11,202 nt of DNA from an uncultured Clostridium sp. (GTDB lineage: Bacteria > Bacillota > Clostridia > Lachnospirales > Lachnospiraceae): contig UQFC01000093.1 of assembly GCA_900540335.1 (NCBI GenBank), forward strand, positions 1 to 11,202. Reading direction: 5' to 3'. A program made the translations under genes and the position numbers. Shown in pieces: positions 1-7,157 of the stretch. Position 1 is the stretch's first letter. Every line of letters begins with the position of its first letter. Below the pieces are notes generated by a model. That model searched no databases. It was given only the letters and a program-made list of their open reading frames with translations, and was not told where the DNA came from.

Positions 1-38
1 TTACGAGGTCGATGAAGCAGGAAGCCCATTGGCTTTAG
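1..38 (+). CDS. tnpB: TnpB-like protein, C-terminal fragment (gene starts outside the window)
   Basis: Only the last 11 codons are inside the window. The third frame reads TRSMKQEAHWL and then TAG at 36-38. The SMKQEA ending is one I associate with the C-termini of TnpB proteins of IS200/IS605 elements in clostridia. TnpB is an RNA-guided DNA nuclease and the ancestor of Cas12. The coding end overlaps the hairpin of the element's right end, as is usual for tnpB, whose 3' end overlaps the omega RNA. With so little sequence the call leans on that hairpin. Completeness of the gene and presence of a tnpA partner cannot be judged from this window. Confidence 0.55.
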   Translation, partial: TRSMKQEAHWL

Positions 39-54
39 ACAATGGGTAGTTCAC
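1..54 (+). mobile_element. IS200/IS605-family element, right end
   Basis: Bases 25-31 (CCCATTG) and 40-46 (CAATGGG) form a perfect 7-bp stem around an 8-nt loop (GCTTTAGA). The hairpin is followed by AGTTCAC, ending at 54. A subterminal hairpin with a CTTTAG-type loop and a terminal GTTCAC is the right-end pattern I know from IS605/IS1341-like elements of Firmicutes. These elements have no terminal inverted repeats and make no target duplication, so the exact junction at 54 is inferred. The element lies in the same orientation as the downstream genes, and its body is outside the window to the left. Confidence 0.7.
1..54 (+). ncRNA. Omega RNA (TnpB guide RNA), 3' scaffold end
   Basis: In IS605-type elements the right end is transcribed as an omega RNA. 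Its scaffold stops at the element boundary, and the following host bases act as the guide. Here the terminal hairpin (25-46) and AGTTCAC (48-54) would be the scaffold end. Roughly 55-74, beginning AAGAAAGCCCC, would be the guide. This follows from established knowledge of omega RNAs plus the visible hairpin. Expression and exact ends cannot be seen from sequence alone. Confidence 0.5.
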
Positions 55-76
55 AAGAAAGCCCCGGAAATTTTTC

Positions 77-105
77 TTGTACACAAAAGGGGAAAACGGT
101 ATAAT
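77..105 (+). promoter_or_regulatory. Putative sigma-A promoter of the acetate kinase gene
   Basis: A perfect TATAAT -10 box lies at 100-105. It is preceded at 17 bp by TTGTAC (77-82), which matches only the TTG of the -35 consensus. The expected start of transcription is near 112, giving a leader of about 70 nt before the acetate kinase ATG. The promoter begins about 22 bp beyond the proposed IS end, so the insertion has set the upstream boundary of this regulatory region. Confidence 0.6.
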
Positions 106-180
106 GAAACGAGAGACGGAGCCGGAGGAAGAGCTGCCGGCGTTTCGGGGAAGCAAAAGCAGTAAAGGGGAGTGGCGGTT

Positions 181-1395
181 ATGAAGATACTGGTGATAAA
201 CAGTGGAAGCTCATCTCTGAAATTCCAGGTGATTGATTCGGAGACAGAGCAGGTGATGGCGCGGGGACTTTGCGAGCGCATAGGAATTGACGGAAGCTTT
301 ACTTATAAAACAAACAGCGGCATTTCAAAGAAAGAGCCGGTACCTATGAGCAATCATAAGGATGCAGTGGAAAAGCTGCTGGCTGCCCTGGTGGATCCGG
401 AGGAGGGCGTGCTGGGGTCCTACGAAGAGATTGATGTAGTCGGTCACCGTCTGGTTCACGGCGGAGAGAAATTTACAGGCTCTGTGGTGATTACGGATGA
501 GGTTATTCAGGCCATGACCGAGTGCAATGACCTGGCTCCTCTGCACAACCCTGCAAATCTGGTGGGTGTAGACGCCTGCAAGGCGCTGATGCCGGACACG
601 CTGATGGTAGGCGTTTTTGATACGGCGTTTAATCAGACGATGGAGCCGAAGGCTTTTCTTTACGGACTTCCCTACCGGTTTTATGAAAAATATAAAATCC
701 GCCGCTATGGTTTTCATGGCATCAGCCACAAATATGTTTCTGCCCGGGCGGCAGAATTTATGGGGCAGGATATCCGGAGAGTGAAGACGATTGTCTGTCA
801 TCTGGGAAACGGATCCAGCATCTGTGCGGTTAAGTACGGAAAGGTGATTGACAATTCCATGGGATTTACACCTCTGGAGGGACTGGTGATGGGAACCAGA
901 TGCGGAGATGTGGATCCGGGTGCGCTGGAGTTTCTGGCATCAAAAGAAAATCTGGATATTCATCAGATTATGACGATTCTGAATCAGGAATCATGAGTCC
1001 TGGGCATTTCCAAAAATCTGTCCAGTGATTTCAGGGAACTGAAAGATGCGGGGATTAAATACAATGAAAAAGCATCCCTGGCCCGGGAGATTTTTGCCTA
1101 CAAGGTGGCAAAGTACATTGGCAGCTATGCGGCAGCCATGAACGGCGTGGATAATATTGTGTTTACTGCCGGAGTCGGGGAAAATGATTCCGATATCCGG
1201 GAGGAAATCTGTGAATATCTGGGCTTTCTCGGAATTACCATTGACGAAGTGAAAAACAGGGAGCAGGCGGAGGCGGTCCGCATTTCGGAAGGCACTTCCA
1301 GGGTGAATGTGCTGGTAATCCGGACGAACGAGGAGCTGGAAATTGCCAGACAGGCAGCGGCTGTGGCAGAGCAGATAAAAGAAGGGAGAGAATAA
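181..1395 (+). pseudogene. ackA: Acetate kinase, interrupted by an in-frame TGA
   Basis: Acetate kinase converts acetyl phosphate and ADP to acetate and ATP, the last step of the phosphotransacetylase-acetate kinase route. The reading frame would be 404 residues, normal for the family. Family motifs are present: MKILVINSGSSSLKF at the N-terminus, VGHRLVHGGEKF, LAPLHNP, GFHG with His179, CHLGNGSS, MGTRCGDVDPG, and after the stop FTAGVGEN. Codon 272 (994-996) is TGA, between QES and VLGIS, where the family has SGVLGIS. GGA to TGA is one base change, and the frame continues without a shift to TAA at 1393-1395. The ATG at 181 is preferred over the GTG at 172 because AGGGGAG (166-172) is correctly spaced for it. 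The 271-residue first part would lack the C-terminal domain and should be inactive. A sequencing error would restore a normal gene. No pta is seen beside it. Confidence 0.85.
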
Positions 1396-2372
1396 TGATG
1401 GAAAAGGTATTTGATGTAACGGCTCTTGGAGAGCTTCTGATTGATTTTACAGAAAACGGCATCAGCAGTCAGGGGAATCCTCTGCTGGAGGCCAATCCGG
1501 GTGGAGCGCCCTGCAATGTGCTGGCTATGCTTTGCAAGCTGGGCAGAAAGACCTCTTTTATCGGAAAGGTCGGAAATGACAATTTTGGCCGGATGCTGAA
1601 GGAAACCATAGAAGGCGTGGGAATTGATTCCGGAAATCTGGTTCTGGATGATCAGGTGCATACAACCCTGGCCTTTGTTCACAAGCTGCCCAACGGAGAT
1701 CGTGACTTTTCTTTTTACCGGAATCCGGGAGCAGATATGATGCTGACAAAGGAGGAGGTTCAGAGGGAGAGGATTGCAGGTTCCGGAATTTTTCATTTCG
1801 GAACTCTGTCATTTACCCATCCCGGCGTAAGAGAGGCATCCTGCTATGCCATTGACTGCGCCAAAGAGGCAGGCGCTCTGATTTCCTTTGATCCGAACCT
1901 GAGAGAACCGCTTTGGGCCAGTCTGGAGGACGCCAGGGAGGCGATTTCCTATGGCCTGTCCCGTTGCGATATTCTGAAGATTTCCGACAATGAAGTGGAA
2001 TTTATGACCGGAGAGACAGACTATAAAAAGGGTGCGGAAATTCTCCGGGAAAAATACGGAATTCCGCTGATGTTTGTAACCCTTGGCCCCAACGGCAGCA
2101 TGGCATTTTATAAGGACCTGTTTGTAACAGCAGATCCGTTTCTTCAGGAAACGACGATTGAAACCACAGGAGCAGGGGATACCTTTACGGCCTGTGTGCT
2201 GAATGGAGTTCTGGAGTATGGTCTGGAGGGCCTGAATGAGCAGCGGCTGAAGGAGATGCTGACCTTTGCCAATGCCGGGGCATCTCTGATTACCACCCGC
2301 CGGGGCGCTCTGAAGGTGATGGCGGAGAGAGAAGAGATTGAAGCCCTGATTCAAAGCCGTCAGGAAAAATAA
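1395..2372 (+). CDS. Fructokinase-like PfkB-family sugar kinase
   Basis: A 325-residue ribokinase/PfkB-fold kinase that most likely phosphorylates fructose to fructose 6-phosphate in the cytosol. The N-terminal ALGELLIDFTE strand, the substrate-side NPGGAPCNVLAMLCKLG (about residues 34-50), FYRNPGAD, SFDPNLRE and the ATP-site TTGAGDTF with the catalytic-base Asp near residue 262 all fit the fructokinase branch. The second PfkB signature has Glu in place of the usual first Asp. The start ATG at 1395-1397 shares its first base with the last base of the acetate kinase TAA, so translation is probably coupled. GGGAGAG (1384-1390) inside the upstream gene is its ribosome binding site. ATG at 1398 is an equally possible start. 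Other PfkB substrates cannot be excluded, because no sugar transporter or sucrose hydrolase is nearby. Confidence 0.85.
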   Translation: MMEKVFDVTALGELLIDFTENGISSQGNPLLEANPGGAPCNVLAMLCKLGRKTSFIGKVGNDNFGRMLKETIEGVGIDSGNLVLDDQVHTTLAFVHKLPNGDRDFSFYRNPGADMMLTKEEVQRERIAGSGIFHFGTLSFTHPGVREASCYAIDCAKEAGALISFDPNLREPLWASLEDAREAISYGLSRCDILKISDNEVEFMTGETDYKKGAEILREKYGIPLMFVTLGPNGSMAFYKDLFVTADPFLQETTIETTGAGDTFTACVLNGVLEYGLEGLNEQRLKEMLTFANAGASLITTRRGALKVMAEREEIEALIQSRQEK

Positions 2373-2412
2373 GATACAGACAGAAAAAGAGACTAGAAAG
2401 AAGGATATGGAT

Positions 2413-3537
2413 ATGCCGCCAGTAAATATATTAATCAAGCCCTCTTCCGGAAACTGTAATCTGCGGTGTAAATACTGCTTTTACTGTGATGAAATGGAAA
2501 AGCGGGAAACTGCCAATTATGGATTTATGTCAGAGGAGACTCTGGAGATTCTGGTAAAGCGGGTTCTGGAATTTGCCGACGGAAGCTGCGGATTCGCATT
2601 TCAGGGAGGGGAGCCGACCCTGGTGGGACTGGATTTTTACAGAAAGCTTCTGGAGTATGAGCAGAAGTACAATATAAAAAATGTCCCGATTCACAATTCT
2701 ATTCAGACAAACGGCTATGGTCTGGGGGAGGAATGGGCAGAATTTCTGGCCCGGAATCATTTCCTGGTGGGCGTTTCTCTGGACGGAATTGTGCACACTC
2801 ATGATGCCTACCGGATTCACGCGTCAGGAAAGGGAACCTTCGGGGAAATTATGAAAACTCTGGAGCTCTTTGACCGGAAAAAGGTGGAGTACAATATTCT
2901 GACCGTGGTAAACCGCCGGACAGCGGAACGGATTGGAAAAATCTATGAGTTTTACAAAAAGCACAACTGGCATTATCTGCAGTTTATTGCCTGCCTGGAT
3001 CCTCTGGGAGAGACGCCGGGGCAGAGGGAATATTCTCTGACGCCTGAGATGTACGGAGAATTTCTTGTGAAGCTGTTTGATCTCTGGTATCTGGACTGGC
3101 AGAAGGGCGCCCAGACCAGTATCCGGATCTTTGACAATTATATTGGAATCCTGATGGGTTATACGCCGGAGGCCTGTGATCAGAGGGGATGCTGCAGCAT
3201 TCAGAATGTGGTGGAGGCCGACGGAAGTGTGTATCCCTGTGACTTTTATGTGATCGATCAGTATCGCCTGGGCAATATTCGCGAGAATTCTCTGGAACAG
3301 CTGTATGAACGGGGAAGAGAACTCCGGTTTATGGAAGAATCTCTGGAAAACAAGGAAGAGTGCAGAACCTGTGAATACGGCTACCTTTGCCGGGGCGGCT
3401 GCAGAAGAAACAGGCAGCTGGATGAGACGGGGCGGCTGGGACTTAATTATTTCTGTCCTTCCTACAAAATGCTGTTTCAGGCAGCCCTGCCAAGGATGAA
3501 GGAAATTGCAGCCTGGCTGAGAATGAGGGGACGATAA
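2413..3537 (+). CDS. Radical SAM/SPASM anaerobic sulfatase-maturating enzyme (anSME) type
   Basis: A 374-residue cytosolic iron-sulfur enzyme. In characterised relatives it oxidises a Cys or Ser of sulfatases to formylglycine under anaerobic conditions. The radical SAM motif is C15-N-L-R-C19-K-Y-C22. GGEP follows at about 65-68. The SPASM region has C255, C261, C276, C317, C320, C326, C330 and C348. Asp277, directly after C276 in YPCDFY, is the proposed catalytic base. As far as I recall, these positions equal those of the Clostridium perfringens enzyme. The start at 2413 is preferred over the ATG at 2407 because the MPPV...IKP N-terminus matches that enzyme and GAAAGAAGGA (2396-2405) is properly spaced. 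It lies 40 bp after the fructokinase gene. No sulfatase is in the window, so its substrate is encoded elsewhere or is not a sulfatase. Confidence 0.85.
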   Translation: MPPVNILIKPSSGNCNLRCKYCFYCDEMEKRETANYGFMSEETLEILVKRVLEFADGSCGFAFQGGEPTLVGLDFYRKLLEYEQKYNIKNVPIHNSIQTNGYGLGEEWAEFLARNHFLVGVSLDGIVHTHDAYRIHASGKGTFGEIMKTLELFDRKKVEYNILTVVNRRTAERIGKIYEFYKKHNWHYLQFIACLDPLGETPGQREYSLTPEMYGEFLVKLFDLWYLDWQKGAQTSIRIFDNYIGILMGYTPEACDQRGCCSIQNVVEADGSVYPCDFYVIDQYRLGNIRENSLEQLYERGRELRFMEESLENKEECRTCEYGYLCRGGCRRNRQLDETGRLGLNYFCPSYKMLFQAALPRMKEIAAWLRMRGR

Positions 3538-3593
3538 GCAGAATACAGAGAAAGGAGAGCCTGCTCAGCAGATTTTGAGCGGCGGAAACAGGA

Positions 3594-4280
3594 ATGAAAT
3601 ATCGGATTATCGGTGACACTATGCCGGCAGTGGAAGTGATGTTTGACGCACCGGGAGAATGTATGTATACTCAGTCCGGAGGAATGGCCTGGATGAGTGA
3701 TGGAATTGAGATGTCCACCAACACAAGAGGCGGTTTCATGAAGGGACTGGGCAGAATGTTTGCCGGAGAGTCTCTGTTTATGGCAACCTACCGGGCGCGG
3801 CGTCCGGGGGCAACCATTGCTTTTGCCTCCACCGTTGCAGGAAGAATTCTTCCGCTTGATGTGGCGGCAACAGGAGGAATGATCTGCCAGAAAGGCGCCT
3901 TTCTGTGCGCAGAGGACGGCGTTCAGTTAAAGATTACCCTCAGCAAGAAGTTTTCCTCCGGCCTGTTTGGCGGAGAGGGCTTTATTCTGCAGGATATCAG
4001 CGGAAGGGGCATGGTATTTCTTGAGGTTGACGGAGATATGGTAGATCGGTATCTGGAGCCGGGGGAGGTTTTGATGGTGGATACCGGCAACGTGGTTGCC
4101 TTTGATCGTTCCGTAAGATATGAGATTGAAACGGTAAAGGGACTGGGCAATATCTTTTTTGGAGGAGAGGGTCTGTTTCTGACAAAGCTGACCGGTCCGG
4201 GACGGGTGGTGCTGCAGACGCAGAATGTTGCAGAGTTTGCAGGCCGGATTGCGCAGTTTATTCCTACCAGCGGAAATTAA
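3594..4280 (+). CDS. TIGR00266 / AIM24 family protein
   Basis: A 228-residue, glycine-rich protein with no predicted signal peptide or membrane span. The N-terminus MKYRIIGDTMPAVEV, the segment GGFMKGLGRMFAGESLF (about residues 46-62), the internal FSSGLFGGEGF and the later GLGNIFFGGEGLF are typical of the TIGR00266 (DUF124, AIM24) family. That family folds as a two-part beta structure. The mitochondrial AIM24 relative is linked to inner-membrane organisation, but the bacterial proteins have no established biochemical role. The repeated GGEG(F/L)-type segments reflect its internal duplication. The ribosome binding site is weak: AGGA abuts the ATG directly. The start is still favoured because it matches the family N-terminus. 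Confidence 0.85.
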   Translation: MKYRIIGDTMPAVEVMFDAPGECMYTQSGGMAWMSDGIEMSTNTRGGFMKGLGRMFAGESLFMATYRARRPGATIAFASTVAGRILPLDVAATGGMICQKGAFLCAEDGVQLKITLSKKFSSGLFGGEGFILQDISGRGMVFLEVDGDMVDRYLEPGEVLMVDTGNVVAFDRSVRYEIETVKGLGNIFFGGEGLFLTKLTGPGRVVLQTQNVAEFAGRIAQFIPTSGN

Positions 4281-4327
4281 GAGACGGGATTGGGGGCGTT
4301 AACAGTTTACAGAAGGGAAATAGAACA

Positions 4328-5254
4328 ATGGATTTGAAATTTAAGCCTGTTGAAGCAGAAGACATTATGGAGATGACACCGTTATTTTGTCAGCGCCCGA
4401 ATAAAACCTGTGACAGTGTGGCGCTGGACAGCTTCATATGGCGTTACTATTATCATGTGGAATTTGCAATCCGTGACGGGAAAGCAATCCAGTGGCTGAT
4501 GGAGGAAAACGGCATAAAGCACAGCGCCATGCCGATGTGCAAAGAGGAGGATCTGCCGCATTATTTTTATGAAATCGTAGAATATTTTAATAAGGTGCTG
4601 AAGATACCTTTTAAAATCTATCTGGCAGACGAGGAAGCGGTGGATTATCTGAAGCTGAGAGAATCGGATCAGTTTATTGTAACTGAGCAGGAGGATCTGA
4701 AGGATTACCTTTATGACGGAGAAGCCCTCCGCCGGCTTTCCGGAAAGAAGCTTCACAAGAAGAAAAACCATTTGAATGCGTTTTTAAAGGAGTACGAGGG
4801 TCGGTATGAATACCGCCGCCTCTGCTGCTCAGACAGAGGGGATGTATGGACATTCCTGGATAAATGGAGAGAGCAGAAGGGGGATGATGTGGAGGATCAC
4901 CTGGATTATGAGGTGGCAGGAATTCACGAAATTCTGAAAAACTGCTCCTTCTTAAATGTCCGGATGTCCGGCGTATATATTGACGGACAGCTGGAGGCCT
5001 TTACCATTGGAAGCTACAATCCTCTGGAGGATATGGCGATTATTCATATTGAAAAGGCCAATCCGGAAATCCGCGGCCTGTATCAGTTTATTAACCAGCA
5101 GTTTCTGATTCATGAATTTCCGGATGTAAAGCTGGTAAACCGGGAGGATGATTTGGGGCAGGAGGGACTGCGCCGGGCGAAAATGTCCTACAATCCCTGC
5201 GGCTTTGCACGGAAATATCTGATTGAACAGAAGAATTTTGTACCGGAGGATTAA
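4328..5254 (+). CDS. DUF2156 protein (phosphatidylglycerol lysyltransferase C-terminal-like)
   Basis: A 308-residue protein that resembles the soluble catalytic domain of MprF-type lysyl-phosphatidylglycerol synthases (DUF2156), which is a double GNAT fold. The basic segment SGKKLHKKKNHLNAF (about residues 138-152), the WREQKGDD region and the C-terminal LVNREDDLGQEGLRRAK-to-YNPCGF stretch are typical of stand-alone clostridial DUF2156 proteins. It lacks the membrane helices of MprF, so lipid lysinylation should not be assumed. The substrate is unknown. AGAAGGGAAA lies about 9 bp before the ATG. Its TAA is immediately followed by the ATG of the next gene, so the two are almost certainly co-translated. 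Being paired with another GNAT-fold protein is the main contextual clue. Confidence 0.8.
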   Translation: MDLKFKPVEAEDIMEMTPLFCQRPNKTCDSVALDSFIWRYYYHVEFAIRDGKAIQWLMEENGIKHSAMPMCKEEDLPHYFYEIVEYFNKVLKIPFKIYLADEEAVDYLKLRESDQFIVTEQEDLKDYLYDGEALRRLSGKKLHKKKNHLNAFLKEYEGRYEYRRLCCSDRGDVWTFLDKWREQKGDDVEDHLDYEVAGIHEILKNCSFLNVRMSGVYIDGQLEAFTIGSYNPLEDMAIIHIEKANPEIRGLYQFINQQFLIHEFPDVKLVNREDDLGQEGLRRAKMSYNPCGFARKYLIEQKNFVPED

Positions 5255-6331
5255 ATGATCAGGTATCTGACAGAAGAGGAGCGGAGATTGAGCCGTGATT
5301 TGTGGGAAGAGGCATTTCCGGAGGATTCCCGATCCTTTGATGATTATTATTTCAGTGAGAAAATAAAAGAAAACAGGATTCTGGCTTTGTGTGCAGATGA
5401 GGAAGTGCTCAGCCCCTCCTCGATTGAATCCATGATTCAGCTGAACCCGTATGCGATCCAGGCAGGCCCTCTTGTCTGGAAGGCAGATTATCTGGTGGGT
5501 GTGGCAACCCGGAAAAACAGGCGTCACAGAGGATATATGCGCCAGCTTCTTGTGAGAATGATGGGGGATATGCGCCGGGAGGGAATGCCCTTTTGTTTTC
5601 TGATGCCGGCAGCTGAGGCGATTTACCGGCCCTTTGGTTTTACTTATATTTTTGACCAGCCCAGGTGGAGTCTGAAGGAGAATGGTCTGACGCGGAAAAA
5701 TGCGGCAGAGATGATTGGCGAGACTGCCGGGTGGATGAACCGGTGGATGAAGGAGCGGTATCAGGTGTTTTCTCTTCGGGATGAAGCTTATGTATCCATG
5801 CTTCTGGCAGAGACAGCCAGTGAAAACGGCGTGTTAGAGGCCCTGTATCAGGATGGCAGGCTGGTGGGTGTTCAGAGCATCTGGGGCCTGGAAAAACGAG
5901 AGCAGAGGCTTCTGTATGCGGAGGACGGACTTCTGAAGCAGGAGGGAGAGCCGCGGCCTGCAATTATGGCCCGGATTATTTCTCCGGAGGAGTTTGTAAA
6001 GGCTGTAGGCAGGAAGCCTCTGAAGGAAGGCGGGGAGGAGGAGACGGAGATTTCTCTGTTTCTTGAGGATCCCCTGATTCCGGAAAATCAGGGACTCTGG
6101 ACCTGGCATCTGACACAGAACGGCTCCAGACTGGAGAAGGCGGATGAAGAAAACCTCCGCAGGTCCTTTGACGGCGGGGCGGCAGACGGGACACAGAAGC
6201 CGGAGATTCTGCGGCTGACGATTACGGAGTTAACCGGCTGGCTGTTTGGCTATGAGATACCGAAGGCGGCAGAGCCATGGGCAGGGCTGGTACAGCCTCT
6301 TCAGGGGGTATTTCTGGACGAGGTTGTGTAG
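5255..6331 (+). CDS. GNAT-family N-acetyltransferase, Eis-like
   Basis: A 358-residue protein. Its N-terminal third is a GNAT domain: VGVATRKNRRHRGYM, with R89-R90-H91-R92-G93-Y94 as the acetyl-CoA pyrophosphate-binding loop, followed by PFCFLMPAAEAIYRPFGF. The length and the extended C-terminal half ending in GVFLDEVV fit the Eis-like group, where the terminal carboxylate helps catalysis. Eis relatives acetylate amino groups of aminoglycosides or of proteins, but the substrate here is unknown. The ATG directly follows the TAA of the DUF2156 gene with no gap, and GGAGGA (5245-5250) sits inside the upstream gene, so coupling is expected. Bases 6072-6093 within the gene form a perfect 8-bp hairpin that is probably incidental. 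Confidence 0.8.
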   Translation: MIRYLTEEERRLSRDLWEEAFPEDSRSFDDYYFSEKIKENRILALCADEEVLSPSSIESMIQLNPYAIQAGPLVWKADYLVGVATRKNRRHRGYMRQLLVRMMGDMRREGMPFCFLMPAAEAIYRPFGFTYIFDQPRWSLKENGLTRKNAAEMIGETAGWMNRWMKERYQVFSLRDEAYVSMLLAETASENGVLEALYQDGRLVGVQSIWGLEKREQRLLYAEDGLLKQEGEPRPAIMARIISPEEFVKAVGRKPLKEGGEEETEISLFLEDPLIPENQGLWTWHLTQNGSRLEKADEENLRRSFDGGAADGTQKPEILRLTITELTGWLFGYEIPKAAEPWAGLVQPLQGVFLDEVV

Positions 6332-6424
6332 GAAGGAGTATCTGAACATGATGCGGCCTGCCGGAGGAGAAGGAACGAAGCGGGAAGAATAAAGTGAAAG
6401 ACCTGCAGAAGGGAGATGCGGCAT

Positions 6425-7138
6425 ATGCAGGAATTGGAACAGTTAAAGCAGTGGATCAGAGAAAGCGACAATATTGTGTTTTTTGGCGGAGCCGGTGTTT
6501 CCACAGAAAGCGGCATACCGGATTTCAGAAGCGTAGACGGTCTGTATAACCAGCAGTATGATTATCCGCCGGAAACGATTATCAGTCACAGCTTTTACAG
6601 GAGAAATCCCGAGGAATTTTACCGTTTTTACAAAAATAAAATGCTGTTTCCGGATGCAAAGCCCAATGCGGCCCATCTGGCCTTGGCCAGACTGGAGGAG
6701 CAGGGAAAGCTGAGGGCGGTGATCACCCAGAATATTGACGGACTTCATCAGGCGGCGGGAAGCAGAGAGGTTTTGGAGCTGCACGGCTCTGTACATAGAA
6801 ATTACTGTACCAGATGCGGAGAATTTTACACTCTGGAAGATGTAATGGCTGCGGACGGTGTGCCCCGATGCTCCTGCGGCGGCATCATTAAGCCGGATGT
6901 GGTGCTGTATGAGGAAGGGCTGGATCAGAAAACCCTTCAGAAGGCAGTGACGTATATTCGCCAGGCGGAGGTTTTGATCATTGGCGGAACATCTCTGACG
7001 GTGTATCCGGCAGCAGGTCTGATTGACTATTACCGGGGAAGCCGTCTGGTTCTGATTAATAAGTCTGTGACGCCTATGGACAGCAGAGCAGATCTGGTTA
7101 TCAGCGGCAAAATCGGAGAGGTACTGGGGCAGATTTAA
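6425..7138 (+). CDS. cobB: NAD-dependent protein deacylase, sirtuin (CobB/Sir2) type
   Basis: A 237-residue class-III deacylase that removes acetyl or other acyl groups from protein lysines using NAD. Visible are the Rossmann NAD motif GGAGVSTESGIPDFRS (from about residue 21), TQNIDGLH (from Thr101, with Asn103 and Asp105), the catalytic His120 in ELHGS, and the zinc ligands C128, C131, C149 and C151. GGTSLTVYPAA completes the NAD site. The ATG at 6425 is preferred over the ATG at 6416 because AGAAGGGAG (6407-6415) touches the latter but is 9 bp from the former. It follows two GNAT-fold genes, which fits a role reversing acylation. Whether it prefers acetyl, succinyl or other acyl groups is not decided here. 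Confidence 0.92.
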   Translation: MQELEQLKQWIRESDNIVFFGGAGVSTESGIPDFRSVDGLYNQQYDYPPETIISHSFYRRNPEEFYRFYKNKMLFPDAKPNAAHLALARLEEQGKLRAVITQNIDGLHQAAGSREVLELHGSVHRNYCTRCGEFYTLEDVMAADGVPRCSCGGIIKPDVVLYEEGLDQKTLQKAVTYIRQAEVLIIGGTSLTVYPAAGLIDYYRGSRLVLINKSVTPMDSRADLVISGKIGEVLGQI

Positions 7139-7157
7139 GAAAGGAAGTTAATTGTTT

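Noticed and set aside
104..184. A 26-codon ORF whose TGA overlaps the acetate kinase ATG, as a possible leader peptide.
   Set aside because: Its ATG overlaps the -10 box, so it would not be transcribed from the visible promoter. It has no ribosome binding site and an unremarkable charged composition.
994..996. TGA in acetate kinase read as selenocysteine or as a reassigned sense codon.
   Set aside because: No convincing SECIS hairpin follows the TGA, acetate kinase is not a known selenoprotein, and the expected residue is glycine. TGA serves as the stop of the DUF951 gene (8388-8390) and of the membrane protein gene (11046-11048), which argues against genome-wide reassignment.
3560..3585. 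A short CTGC-TCA-GCAG hairpin followed by ATTTT, as a terminator between the radical SAM and TIGR00266 genes.
   Set aside because: The stem is only 4 bp and the T run is 4 bases, too weak to call. Overlapping alternative pairings also exist.
6072..6093. A perfect 8-bp hairpin (CCCTGATT / AATCAGGG) inside the GNAT gene, as a possible terminator or regulatory element.
   Set aside because: No T run follows, it lies mid-gene in a well-formed reading frame, and such stems arise by chance in about 1 kb of sequence.
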